From Paenibacillus aceti (GTDB taxonomy: Bacteria; Bacillota; Bacilli; Paenibacillales; Paenibacillaceae), in assembly GCF_003614185.1 (NCBI RefSeq), contig NZ_KZ987724.1, positions 135,512-199,511 of the forward strand: a stretch of 64,000 nt of DNA, read 5' to 3'. A program made the position numbers and the translations under genes. Within the stretch, counting starts at the first letter, position 1. Each line of letters starts with the position of its first letter. Below, one piece after another: positions 26,329-34,390 of the stretch. The notes below the pieces were generated by a model that was given only the letters and a program-made list of their open reading frames with translations, did no database searches and had not been told where the DNA came from.

Positions 26329-27342
26329 ATGAGCAACTGGAAAAAAATATGGGCGGTCGGGCTACTGACGTTCGTGCTTCTCGTCGTTGCAGGTTGTGGT
26401 GCGAATAATGCGACCACGAATAATGCAGCAAACGGGGCTAATAGCAGTGCTAACGAGGCCTCACAATCTACTAACAATAGCGAGACTAAGGCAGAAGCAC
26501 AGCATACAACGTATCCGCTGACTGTGAAAGATGCGAACGATGCGGAAATTACATTCGATGCGGCACCGCAGAAGATTGTATCGCTATCTCCGTCGGAGAC
26601 GGAAGGGCTGTTTGCACTCGGACTGGATGAGCAAATTGTCGGTGTTTCGGACAATGATGATTATCCCGAAGCGGCGTTGTCTAAGCCGAAGATGGGCGGC
26701 TTCCAGGTAAATGTGGAGTCTATTGTAGCGACTGAGCCGGATCTCGTAGTTGTAACAGGAACGATGATCAAGGCTGAGACGATTAAGAGCTTGACGGATC
26801 TGGGCATCAAGGTACTCCAGTCCAATCCGAAGACAATTGCCGATGTGATGGATCATATCAAGACGATCGGCGAAATTACCGATCACCAGGCTGAGGCGGA
26901 GCAGGTTGTGAAGCAGATGCAGTCTGAGCTAGACCAGGTCACAGAAGCTGTGAAGTCTGTCAAAGAAGAAGATAAGAAAAAGGTATATATAGAATTTTCT
27001 CCAGGCTGGACCGTCGGCAAGGGCGAGTTCATGGACGAGATGATTACACTCGCTGGGGGAGTGAACGTAGCTTCCGATGTAGAAGGCTGGAGCCAAATTA
27101 ATGAAGAGAACATTATTAAAGCGAATCCTGACGTGGTTCTATATGCCAAGAGCGTCATCGAGAATGATCAGACCTTGGCGGATATCGTGAAGGGACGCAG
27201 TGGCTGGGATCAAATTAATGCGGTAAAAAATGATCAGGTGATCGGATTGGATGATAATTTGCTGAGCCGTCCAGGCCCGCGCGTAACGCAAGGGTTGATT
27301 GAGGTAGCCAAAGCGATCTATCCGGATTTGATGCAGCCATGA
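26329..27342 (+). CDS. btuF: Cobalamin ABC transporter substrate-binding lipoprotein
   Basis: A 337-residue protein. ATG 26329 follows AAAAGGAGAGGG; the longer frame from 26239 begins within repeat DNA. Signal peptide and lipobox VVAGC, an Asn/Ser-rich linker, then a class III periplasmic-binding fold (KIVSLSPSETEGLFALGLDEQIVGVS). The helical-backbone architecture and start match BtuF/FecB-type proteins; the riboswitch and adjacent btuCD and cob genes make B12 or cobinamide the probable ligand. Its stop overlaps btuC by 4 bp. Confidence 0.9.
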   Translation: MSNWKKIWAVGLLTFVLLVVAGCGANNATTNNAANGANSSANEASQSTNNSETKAEAQHTTYPLTVKDANDAEITFDAAPQKIVSLSPSETEGLFALGLDEQIVGVSDNDDYPEAALSKPKMGGFQVNVESIVATEPDLVVVTGTMIKAETIKSLTDLGIKVLQSNPKTIADVMDHIKTIGEITDHQAEAEQVVKQMQSELDQVTEAVKSVKEEDKKKVYIEFSPGWTVGKGEFMDEMITLAGGVNVASDVEGWSQINEENIIKANPDVVLYAKSVIENDQTLADIVKGRSGWDQINAVKNDQVIGLDDNLLSRPGPRVTQGLIEVAKAIYPDLMQP

Positions 27343-28385
27343 GAAGCAAGCTGGCCGGATACGGAATCATAGGTCTTGCTTTGCTGGCAATGACCCTTCT
27401 GATCTGTATTGGAGTCGGTTCAGTCTATTTGCCTGCCGGGGAAATCATGGCCATCCTATTGCATCATATCCCGTGGATTGGCGATTTTATTACGCCGGAC
27501 TGGAGCACAGCCTCCGAACAGATCGTGATGAAGGTTCGCCTGCCGCGGGTCTTGCTCGGTCTGCTCGTCGGGGCTTCCCTCGCGGTAGCGGGGGCAGCCT
27601 TCCAGGGCGTGCTGCGTAATCCGCTCTCCGATCCATTCACTCTCGGCGTATCATCGGGTTCAGCGCTGGGAGCGGCGGTATTGATCTTTCTCGGGTGGCA
27701 GTATTCGTGGATCGGCGTGTTCACACTGCCTGCCGTTGCTTTTGTAACCGGCTCGCTGACACTGTGGATCGTCATGTGGCTGGCCCGGGAGAACGGGAAA
27801 ATACCGATCGAGAACTTGATTCTGTCGGGCGTTGTGATGCAGTCCTTCCTTGGGGCTGTCGTCTCTTTCCTGACGGCGATGTCGAAGAAGACGGTGAATG
27901 AAATTCTATATTGGACAATGGGGTCCTTAAGCTTGCGAGGATGGTCGTATACGGCCATCCTGCTGCCATATATGGCGCTTGGACTCATCTTCCTCTGGAG
28001 CCGGGCCAGGACACTGAATTTGCTCGCTCTGGGCGAGCGTCAGGCGGTGCATACCGGTCTTAATGTGGAATTTACCAAGCTGTCGGTACTATTCGTCGCT
28101 ACCCTGCTTACAGCTGCCGCCGTCTCTGTATCTGGAGTAATCGGTTTCGTCGGCCTGGTCGTGCCGCATATTATCCGTCTGATTACCGGCCCCGACTATC
28201 GCTTGATCATCCCGCTCTCTGCGCTCGGCGGAGGCATCTTCATGATGTGGAGCGATCTGGCGGCTCGCTCGCTGCTAGCTCCGATTGAAATTCCGCTGGG
28301 GATTGTCACGGCCTTCGTGGGGGCGCCGTTCTTCGCTTATTTGCTGTATCGGAAGAAGCGGGAGAGAGAGGTGGAAATGCGATGA
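27339..28385 (+). CDS. btuC: Cobalamin ABC transporter permease (FecCD family)
   Basis: A 348-residue polytopic protein with about ten hydrophobic segments. Family signatures are visible: VRLPRVLLGLLVGASLAVAG, NPLSDPFTLGVSSG, and the cytoplasmic VGFVGLVVPHIIRL coupling region. It forms the homodimeric channel of the importer and is coupled to btuF and btuD by 4-bp overlaps. Confidence 0.93.
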   Translation: MRSKLAGYGIIGLALLAMTLLICIGVGSVYLPAGEIMAILLHHIPWIGDFITPDWSTASEQIVMKVRLPRVLLGLLVGASLAVAGAAFQGVLRNPLSDPFTLGVSSGSALGAAVLIFLGWQYSWIGVFTLPAVAFVTGSLTLWIVMWLARENGKIPIENLILSGVVMQSFLGAVVSFLTAMSKKTVNEILYWTMGSLSLRGWSYTAILLPYMALGLIFLWSRARTLNLLALGERQAVHTGLNVEFTKLSVLFVATLLTAAAVSVSGVIGFVGLVVPHIIRLITGPDYRLIIPLSALGGGIFMMWSDLAARSLLAPIEIPLGIVTAFVGAPFFAYLLYRKKREREVEMR

Positions 28386-29176
28386 TCGAGGTTCATCATA
28401 TCGATAAATCGTATGGAAGCCTGACCGTGCTCAAGGATATCAACTGGCAGGTCCGACGCGGACAATTCTGGGGAGTGATCGGCCCCAATGGCAGCGGGAA
28501 GTCTACGCTAATCAGCCTTCTATCAGGGGTAGAGAAGCCGAATCGCGGTCAGATCAAGCTAGGTGGCAGGCGGATTAGCGAATATAAGCGCAAGGAGCTG
28601 TCGCGCAAGCTGGCTGTGTTGCAGCAGGATGGGCTGCCGCCGGTAGCCTACCCGGTTCGGGAAGTGATCGAAATGGGGCGCTTCCCGTTTCAGAATTGGC
28701 GCGGCAGGGAGAATAGCGAAGCGGCCCGGCAGCTGATGGATGAAATCATGGCTAAGCTGGAGCTGAACGAGCTAGCCTCAAGACCGCTGCATGTGCTAAG
28801 CGGCGGCCAGCGGCAGCGGGTTGCTCTGGGCAAGGTCATGGCCCAGCAGCCGGAGATTGTACTGCTCGATGAGCCGACGACCTATCTGGATATCCGGCAT
28901 CAGGTGCAGTTCATGGAGCTGGTAGCGGGGTGGCAGCGGGAGGCCGGCTTGACGGTCATTTCCGTGATGCATGATCTGAACTTGGCGGCGCTGTACTGTG
29001 ACCAGCTGCTAGTGCTACATCAGGGCAGGGTGGTAGCGGAAGGTACCCCGGAACAAATCATTAACTCGGAAATGATCGAATCGGTGTTCCATGTGAAGTC
29101 TCATATCGTTACCCACCCGGACCAGGGCGAGCCGCAGTTATTGTTGCGCAAGACAGATCGTGCTAATGTTAAGTGA
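28382..29176 (+). CDS. btuD: Cobalamin ABC transporter ATP-binding protein
   Basis: A 264-residue ATPase. Walker A GPNGSGKS (residues 34-41), signature LSGGQRQRV, Walker B IVLLDEPTTYLD and the switch histidine in VMHDLN are all intact, so the subunit should be active. Similar to FecE/BtuD; it energises the btuC channel. No T-rich terminator follows directly; short CATCAAGAG repeats (about 29187-29213) lie beyond the stop. Confidence 0.93.
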   Translation: MIEVHHIDKSYGSLTVLKDINWQVRRGQFWGVIGPNGSGKSTLISLLSGVEKPNRGQIKLGGRRISEYKRKELSRKLAVLQQDGLPPVAYPVREVIEMGRFPFQNWRGRENSEAARQLMDEIMAKLELNELASRPLHVLSGGQRQRVALGKVMAQQPEIVLLDEPTTYLDIRHQVQFMELVAGWQREAGLTVISVMHDLNLAALYCDQLLVLHQGRVVAEGTPEQIINSEMIESVFHVKSHIVTHPDQGEPQLLLRKTDRANVK

Positions 29177-29392
29177 CAGGATATGAGCGTCAAGAGCATC
29201 AAGAGCATCAAGAGTGCCAAGGGGCGGAACAAGTGTGAGTAATTGGTATGGCTGGTCATGGCGAGTAAACACGATTAGGCCTGCAAAATACTGCGACAAA
29301 TGTGTTACGGCGGCGTGTAAACCTAGCATAAGTGCTAACGACCCTTGGGGAGCATACTACGTGCGGCGTGCACAGGCATGAACATTTGAAAA

Positions 29393-29570
29393 CTGCAAAT
29401 ATGCAGGTTTTTCAGCTCGAAATGCCCTGTTGATAGGAAATTCCTGCAAATATGCAGGCTTTTTGACCTTTTTGATTGGAATCGAGCTACTTTGGAGAAA
29501 AAAGCTGCATTTTCGCAGGAATTCACTCTCACGGATGAAATATTGGCAAAATTCCTGCATAATCGCAGGC
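29393..29570 (+). repeat. Four-palindrome intergenic element, TGCAGG family (copy 1)
   Basis: Four near-palindromes of type CCTGCAAATATGCAGG, flanked by A/T runs, have CTGC starts at 29393, 29444, 29505 and 29555, i.e. spacing 51, 61, 50 nt. The same family with identical spacing occurs at 43465-43642, and a half copy at 53358-53424. No ORF. It lies between btuD and cobT. Confidence 0.75.
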
Positions 29571-29681
29571 TTTTATCGGGAATGGCCTTAGTGTGTTGCT
29601 TATTCCCACCCATTACCCACATTTGCAGGTTCTGTTGGCATATGGAGCAAACTTCGGTGATGAAGAACAACGATTTACTTT

Positions 29682-29863
29682 TAACGAAACTACAGAGCGC
29701 TATTTACTCAAAAACAGGACTATTTGAATCTAACGAAACACCATATCGCTATTTGAGCTAAATCGAGGCTTTAAACGACTATTGGGGTCCAATAGCGTTA
29801 CCCTGTTTCGTTACAATGTGCAGAGGCACTTTTTGGCGCGAATAGCGTTACCACGTTTCGTCA
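29682..29863 (+). repeat. Four-unit intergenic element, TAACGAAAC family
   Basis: Units TAACGAAAC-N7-CGCTATT start at 29682 and 29731. Reverse-oriented units AATAGCG-N7-GTTTCGTTA start at 29791 and 29841. Spacing is 49, 60, 50 nt, and the whole element is therefore an inverted repeat centred on CTATTGGGGTCCAATAG. The sequence is unlike the TGCAGG family but the layout is the same. It ends about 50 nt before cobT. Confidence 0.75.
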
Positions 29864-29913
29864 GAGTCAAGTTCGTTAGAGTCAGATAGGCAGCAGGAAG
29901 AAAGGGGATCGAA

Positions 29914-30993
29914 ATGAATCAGTCAATAGAGCAAATCATCAGCGGGATCGCGGTTCCGGATCAAGCAGCCTCGGCGGCTGCAGCAGAGCATTTGGACAAG
30001 CTAACCAAGCCTCCGGGCAGTCTTGGCAAGTTGGAGAGCCTGGCCGTGAAGCTGGCGGGAATTACCGGGGAGAAATGTCCCGATGTATCCAAGCGCTCGG
30101 TCATCGTGATGGCTGCGGATCATGGCGTATGCGAAGAAGGAATCAGTGCTTTTCCGGCGGAGGTTACGCCGCAGATGGTACATAATTTCCTCGCTGGGGG
30201 AGCGGCGGTCAATGTGCTGGCTCGCCATGCCGGAGCTGAGGTGCTATGTGTCGATGTCGGCGTGAATGCCGAGCTATCGCACCCGGATCTGGTCATGAAG
30301 AAGGTGCGTTATGGTACGGCGAATATGGCCAAAGGACCGGCGATGAGCCGTCAGGAAGCAGAAGCGGCGCTGCTGGCGGGAGTTGAGACGGTGGAAGCGG
30401 CGATCGCACGTGGTTCGAGATTATTCGTTACTGGAGAGATGGGCATCGGCAATACGACGGCCAGCGCAGCCGTGATGAGCGCGCTCTCTGGCAGATCCGT
30501 GCAGGAATGCGTAGGTCGCGGAACAGGCCTGGACGATGAGCGGCTGCAGCATAAAATCTCGGTAGTGCAGCGCGCGCTCGAGGTTAACCAGCCGGATGCC
30601 GATGATCCGCTGGATGTTCTGTCCAAGGTGGGCGGGCTTGAAATCGCCGGCTTGGCCGGGGTGATTCTCGCGGCTGCGGCGCATCATTGTCCGGTCGTGA
30701 TCGACGGATTTATCTCCAGTGCAGCCGCCCTGGTTGCGCAGAGGCTCGCGCCGAATGCGGCGCATTATATGATCGCCTCGCACGCTTCGCATGAGCAGGG
30801 CCATGAGCAGTTACTTGGCGAGCTAGGGCTCACGCCGATGCTGCATTTGGATATGCGGCTCGGCGAAGGCACGGGCGGCGTGCTGGCGCTGCATATGATC
30901 GATGCGATCGGCCATGTCATGGCCGAGATGGCGACATTTGAGAGCGCCGGGGTGTCTACAGCTGAGCCCGCCGAGCCTGAGGTAACCGCATGA
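29914..30993 (+). CDS. cobT: Nicotinate-nucleotide--dimethylbenzimidazole phosphoribosyltransferase
   Basis: A 359-residue protein starting at ATG 29914 after GAAAGGGGATCGAA. N-terminal DKLTKPPGSLGKLE and C-terminal LGEGTGG (catalytic Glu near residue 317) are CobT signatures, as are GEMGIGNTTA and GRGTGLDD. It makes alpha-ribazole-5'-phosphate for the lower loop of cobalamin. First of four cob genes; it overlaps cobU by 4 bp. Confidence 0.95.
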   Translation: MNQSIEQIISGIAVPDQAASAAAAEHLDKLTKPPGSLGKLESLAVKLAGITGEKCPDVSKRSVIVMAADHGVCEEGISAFPAEVTPQMVHNFLAGGAAVNVLARHAGAEVLCVDVGVNAELSHPDLVMKKVRYGTANMAKGPAMSRQEAEAALLAGVETVEAAIARGSRLFVTGEMGIGNTTASAAVMSALSGRSVQECVGRGTGLDDERLQHKISVVQRALEVNQPDADDPLDVLSKVGGLEIAGLAGVILAAAAHHCPVVIDGFISSAAALVAQRLAPNAAHYMIASHASHEQGHEQLLGELGLTPMLHLDMRLGEGTGGVLALHMIDAIGHVMAEMATFESAGVSTAEPAEPEVTA

Positions 30994-31619
30994 TTATCAC
31001 GGTAACGGGCGGCGCCCGCAGCGGGAAGAGCGCCTTTGCCGAGAAGTGGTGCATGAAGCATGCTCGGCAAGGTCTCTATATTGCTACTGCGCAAGCCTTT
31101 GATGCCGAGATGCGCGAACGGATCAAGCTGCATCAGCAAATGCGGGAGGACAGTGGCTTCGCTTGGGAGACGAGGGAAGAATCTGTGCAACTGGCTGCTG
31201 TGTTGAGTGACATAGGTCAGATATGGAGATGGCCGAGCCAGCGGTTCAGTCCCGCTTCAGCTCAAGCGTTGGAATCTTCAGCCGAGCAGGTCGAACAAGC
31301 TGAACAGGTGGTACTGGTGGATTGCCTGACATTATGGCTCTCCAATGTGCTGCTCACAGCGGGTGACGGATCGGAGGCCGAGGAGCTAGTACGGAAGGAG
31401 ATCGATCGCCTTGCTGCGGTCATCTCCGCTTATTCCGGGAATCTGGTACTGGTCACGAATGAGGTGGGTGACGGAATCGTGCCTGAATATCGGCTAGGGC
31501 GGATATATCGCGACCTGTCAGGCATTATGAACCGCAGGATAGCGGAGATATCTGACCAGGTCTTCCTTGTAACGGCAGGGATTCCGATTGAACTTAAGAG
31601 CAGGGAGTATCGGTTATGA
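30990..31619 (+). CDS. cobU: Adenosylcobinamide kinase / adenosylcobinamide-phosphate guanylyltransferase
   Basis: A 209-residue protein. P-loop GGARSGKS (residues 7-14), the guanylylation histidine probably H48 in RIKLHQQMR, and the C-terminal VTNEVGDGIVPEYRLGRIYRD block are typical of CobU/CobP. A Ser/Ala/Glu-rich insertion around residues 75-105 makes it longer than the E. coli protein. It activates cobinamide to AdoCbi-GDP for CobS, and is coupled to both neighbours by 4-bp overlaps. Confidence 0.93.
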   Translation: MIITVTGGARSGKSAFAEKWCMKHARQGLYIATAQAFDAEMRERIKLHQQMREDSGFAWETREESVQLAAVLSDIGQIWRWPSQRFSPASAQALESSAEQVEQAEQVVLVDCLTLWLSNVLLTAGDGSEAEELVRKEIDRLAAVISAYSGNLVLVTNEVGDGIVPEYRLGRIYRDLSGIMNRRIAEISDQVFLVTAGIPIELKSREYRL

Positions 31620-32419
31620 CACAAAAAGGACGGCCAATTCTGGCCGCTTTTCAATTTTTATCGCGTTTTCCGGTGCGGGCTGAGCTTGAATTCACGCCGG
31701 AGCTGTTGAAGAGAAGCGCGAAATATTATCCGCTCGTCGGGGCGGCGATCGGCATTGTCATCTGGCTGATCGGAGCCATTGCAGGTTTGGCGCTGCCTGT
31801 TTTCCCGTTGTCGGTCATCCTGCTCATCGTCTGGGTCTGGCTGACGGGCGGCCTGCATTTGGATGGCTGGATGGATTCTGCCGATGCCTTCCTGAGCTAC
31901 CGCCCTCGTGAGAAGATGCTGGAGATCATGAAGGATAGCCGGGTTGGGGCGATGGGGGTACTGGGTTGCGTCCTGCTATTGCTCTTCAAAACTTCCCTGC
32001 TCGTCACACTTCTAGGCCGCGGGCTGTATGCAGCGGGAGCGGGGATTATGATCGCCCCGATCTGGAGCCGTTGGTTCATGGCGCTGGCCATGCGCAAATG
32101 GCCTACGGCACGCGGCAAAGAAGGTCTCGCTGGAAGATTCCAGGGACAGAGCAGTGAAGATACGCTGCGATCCACTCTATTGGCGCTCGCGCTGTCCGCA
32201 GTACTGCTCCTGCTCGCTGCTGTGCCGCAATGTGGAGATGTGAACCTGATTCTGTCATCGGTTTATTATATCCTTGCGCCTGTACTGGCCTGGGGAATCG
32301 GCTCCTGGATGGCGGGGAGGATGAGCACAAGGCTAGGCGGCTTGACCGGAGATACTTATGGAGCGATGAACGAAGGGCTGGAGGCGATGCTGCTCTTGTT
32401 CGCCTGTTTGCTCTTCTGA
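31616..32419 (+). CDS. cobS: Adenosylcobinamide-GDP ribazoletransferase (cobalamin synthase)
   Basis: A 267-residue membrane protein with about six hydrophobic segments. Signatures of CobS are present: FQFLSRFPV near the N-terminus, LTGGLHLDGWMDSADAF (acidic Mg-binding region) and MKDSRVGAMG. It joins AdoCbi-GDP to alpha-ribazole (phosphate), the last step of assembly, in the membrane. Confidence 0.94.
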   Translation: MTQKGRPILAAFQFLSRFPVRAELEFTPELLKRSAKYYPLVGAAIGIVIWLIGAIAGLALPVFPLSVILLIVWVWLTGGLHLDGWMDSADAFLSYRPREKMLEIMKDSRVGAMGVLGCVLLLLFKTSLLVTLLGRGLYAAGAGIMIAPIWSRWFMALAMRKWPTARGKEGLAGRFQGQSSEDTLRSTLLALALSAVLLLLAAVPQCGDVNLILSSVYYILAPVLAWGIGSWMAGRMSTRLGGLTGDTYGAMNEGLEAMLLLFACLLF

Positions 32420-32444
32420 TAAGGGAAGCGGAGGTTCGATTTTA

Positions 32445-34040
32445 ATGAGGCAAAATAACAGGTCAAAAGGGACTGTGCTTATGCTGCAAGGCACGGCTTC
32501 TGATGTCGGCAAGAGTGTGGTCGTGACCGCCTTATGCCGTATTTTCAAGCAGGATGGGCTGAAGACGGCTCCGTTCAAATCTCAGAATATGGCGCTTAAC
32601 TCTTATGTGACTATGGATGGTCGGGAAATCGGCCGCGCTCAGGGTGTTCAGGCAGAGGCCTGCGGCATCGCAGCGACGACCGATATGAATCCTGTCTTGC
32701 TGAAGCCGACCGGAGATATGCATTCGCAAATTGTCATCCACGGCAAGCCCTATCTTCATCTTAGCGCCATGAAATACCGGGAGGACTTCCTGCCCATGGC
32801 GAAGCCGATTGTAATGGATGCGCTGAACCGATTGCGGGACGAATATGATATCGTCGTCATGGAAGGAGCCGGAAGTCCGGCGGAAATCAACTTGAAGCAG
32901 CGCGATATTGTGAATATGAATCTGGCTGGCTGGGCCGAGGCCCCGGTCATGTTGGTCGGCGATATCGATCGTGGCGGCGTGTTTGCCTTTCTGGTTGGAA
33001 CGTTAGAACTGCTGGAGCCTGAAGAGAGGGCGAGGGTCAAAGGCTTTATCATTAACAAATTCCGCGGCGATCTGGAATTGCTGAAGCCAGGGCTGGATTG
33101 GCTGGAGCAGCGGACGGGGATTCCTGTGCTCGGCGTATTGCCATTCTTACCGGATCTGGAGATTGAGGCGGAGGATTCGGTCATTCTTGATTCCTATGCT
33201 TCCTTGCCCAAGCAGGGGCGTGATCTCGATATCGCCGTGATTCGCTATCCGCGCATCTCTAATTTTACCGATTTTGATATGCTGGCGGCCGAGCCGGATG
33301 TGTCCTTGCGTTATGTCCAGAGAACCGCGGAGCTGGGGACCCCGGATGTGGTGATTCTTCCAGGCTCCAAGGATACGATCAGCGATCTGGAGTTCCTGCG
33401 GGAGCAAGGCCTGGCGGAAGCTTTGCAGGAGCATATCCATGGAAGCACGTATACGCAGCTTGTGGGTATTTGCGGTGGATATCAGATGCTGGGGGATACT
33501 CTGCTTGATACGGAGGCGATTGAATCCGGCAAGCCGCGACAAGCTCAGGGCCTGGGCTTGCTGCCACTGACGACAACCTTTCTTCCCGAAAAAATGACAG
33601 AACGTACCGAAGGACATGTACTACCGGACATCCCGCTTTCGTTATATTCGGTTTCGCTAGAGTCGAATTTGCCCGTGGGAGGGTATGAAATCCATTCCGG
33701 TGAGACGGTATACTCCGGTGCTTCTGGTAGCGGACAGGAGCCAGGTGCAGTGCCGTTATTCGCAGTTCAGAGTGCTGGCGGACAAATGCGGCAGGAGGGC
33801 GCTTGCCGTCCCGATGGTCGGGTTTTCGGCACCTATTTACACGGTATATTCGATAGTGATATTTGGCGCAGAGCTTGGCTTGATGGGGTAAGAATGTCCA
33901 AGGGGCTGGAGCCCCTGACGCAGACTTTTACCGCCGCTGCCCGGCGCGAAGCAGCCTTTGACCGCTTGGCCAGTCATGTGAGAGAGCGTCTGAATATGGA
34001 CAAAATATATGAGATCGCAGGCTTGAACAAGCAGCCATAG
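32445..34040 (+). CDS. cobQ: Cobyric acid synthase
   Basis: A 531-residue amidotransferase, ATG 32445 after AGCGGAGG. N-terminal dethiobiotin-synthetase-like ATPase domain (MLQGTASDVGKSVVVTALCR; FKSQNMALNSYVT). The C-terminal GATase domain has the catalytic Cys in LVGICGGYQMLG (about residue 342) and His in GTYLHGIFD (about 464). It amidates adenosylcobyric acid side chains b, d, e and g. With CobT/U/S but without the corrin ring genes in view, this suggests salvage or a split pathway. Confidence 0.95.
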   Translation: MRQNNRSKGTVLMLQGTASDVGKSVVVTALCRIFKQDGLKTAPFKSQNMALNSYVTMDGREIGRAQGVQAEACGIAATTDMNPVLLKPTGDMHSQIVIHGKPYLHLSAMKYREDFLPMAKPIVMDALNRLRDEYDIVVMEGAGSPAEINLKQRDIVNMNLAGWAEAPVMLVGDIDRGGVFAFLVGTLELLEPEERARVKGFIINKFRGDLELLKPGLDWLEQRTGIPVLGVLPFLPDLEIEAEDSVILDSYASLPKQGRDLDIAVIRYPRISNFTDFDMLAAEPDVSLRYVQRTAELGTPDVVILPGSKDTISDLEFLREQGLAEALQEHIHGSTYTQLVGICGGYQMLGDTLLDTEAIESGKPRQAQGLGLLPLTTTFLPEKMTERTEGHVLPDIPLSLYSVSLESNLPVGGYEIHSGETVYSGASGSGQEPGAVPLFAVQSAGGQMRQEGACRPDGRVFGTYLHGIFDSDIWRRAWLDGVRMSKGLEPLTQTFTAAARREAAFDRLASHVRERLNMDKIYEIAGLNKQP

Positions 34041-34042
34041 CT

Positions 34043-34071
34043 TTGACAAGCGCTTTCATTTGTTATACGAT
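34043..34071 (+). promoter_or_regulatory. Promoter of the c-di-AMP riboswitch transcript
   Basis: TTGACA (34043-34048), 17 nt, TACGAT (34066-34071); a TATAAT five bases further on has a 22-nt spacing. The spacer starts AGCGCTTTCA, the right half of a cre box, but the TG of the left half is missing, so CcpA control is only possible. Confidence 0.5.
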
Positions 34072-34079
34072 ATAATTAC

Positions 34080-34207
34080 GCTTAATTTTCGATTGGTAAA
34101 GTCGAAAAGCGGGGGAACCATTTTTTGGGGCGAATCGTTATGTTTTTGCGTAGGGAACCATCTTTCCCGAGTCCGTCAGCTAACCTCGTTTGCAGTGGAT
34201 GGGTCAT
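34080..34207 (+). ncRNA. ydaO/yuaA-type (cyclic di-AMP) riboswitch aptamer
   Basis: Conserved blocks of the ydaO motif appear in order: GCGGGGGAACCA (34109-34120), TTGGGGCGAATCG (34125-34137), TAGGGAACCATC (34151-34162), then CCGAGTCCGTCAGC and TAACCTCG (34167-34188). A helix TTTTCGA/TCGAAAA precedes the core. In characterised cases c-di-AMP binding turns expression off. The assignment is by recognition of these blocks. Confidence 0.85.
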
Positions 34208-34258
34208 ATTTTTTATAATGGTTCACCATGACCCTGTTACGGGTCTTTTTTGTTTTTT
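34201..34258 (+). terminator. Expression platform of the ydaO riboswitch
   Basis: GACCC (34230-34234) and GGGTC (34241-34245) flank TGTTAC and are followed by TTTTTTGTTTTTTT, an intrinsic terminator. GGGTCAT (34201-34207), at the end of the aptamer, can instead pair with ATGACCC (34228-34234). The two pairings exclude each other, as expected of a terminator/antiterminator switch. Confidence 0.8.
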
Positions 34259-34390
34259 TATGGATAATTCTGACCCGTTATACTCGGCTTAATATTCGCC
34301 TTGCGCTGCACAGTCATCTGTGGGTTTCTCCATGCTTCTTCTTTACGAATCGGCAATAGATTAGACGTAATTCAAAGGAGGAGATGGTGT

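Noticed and set aside
29187-29213. Short CATCAAGAG tandem repeat after btuD
   Set aside because: About three copies of a 9-mer with no wider context; likely simple slippage.
29393-29863. CRISPR array
   Set aside because: Only four units per element, spacing 50/60/50 not constant, units palindromic and inverted in one family, and no cas genes nearby.
34049-34060. Full cre site over the riboswitch promoter
   Set aside because: Only the right half (AGCGCTTTCA) fits; the left TG is displaced by one base, so it is mentioned only as possible.
34080-34258. T-box leader upstream of the KamA-like gene
   Set aside because: The conserved T-box sequence and specifier-loop layout are absent; the ydaO blocks explain the leader better.
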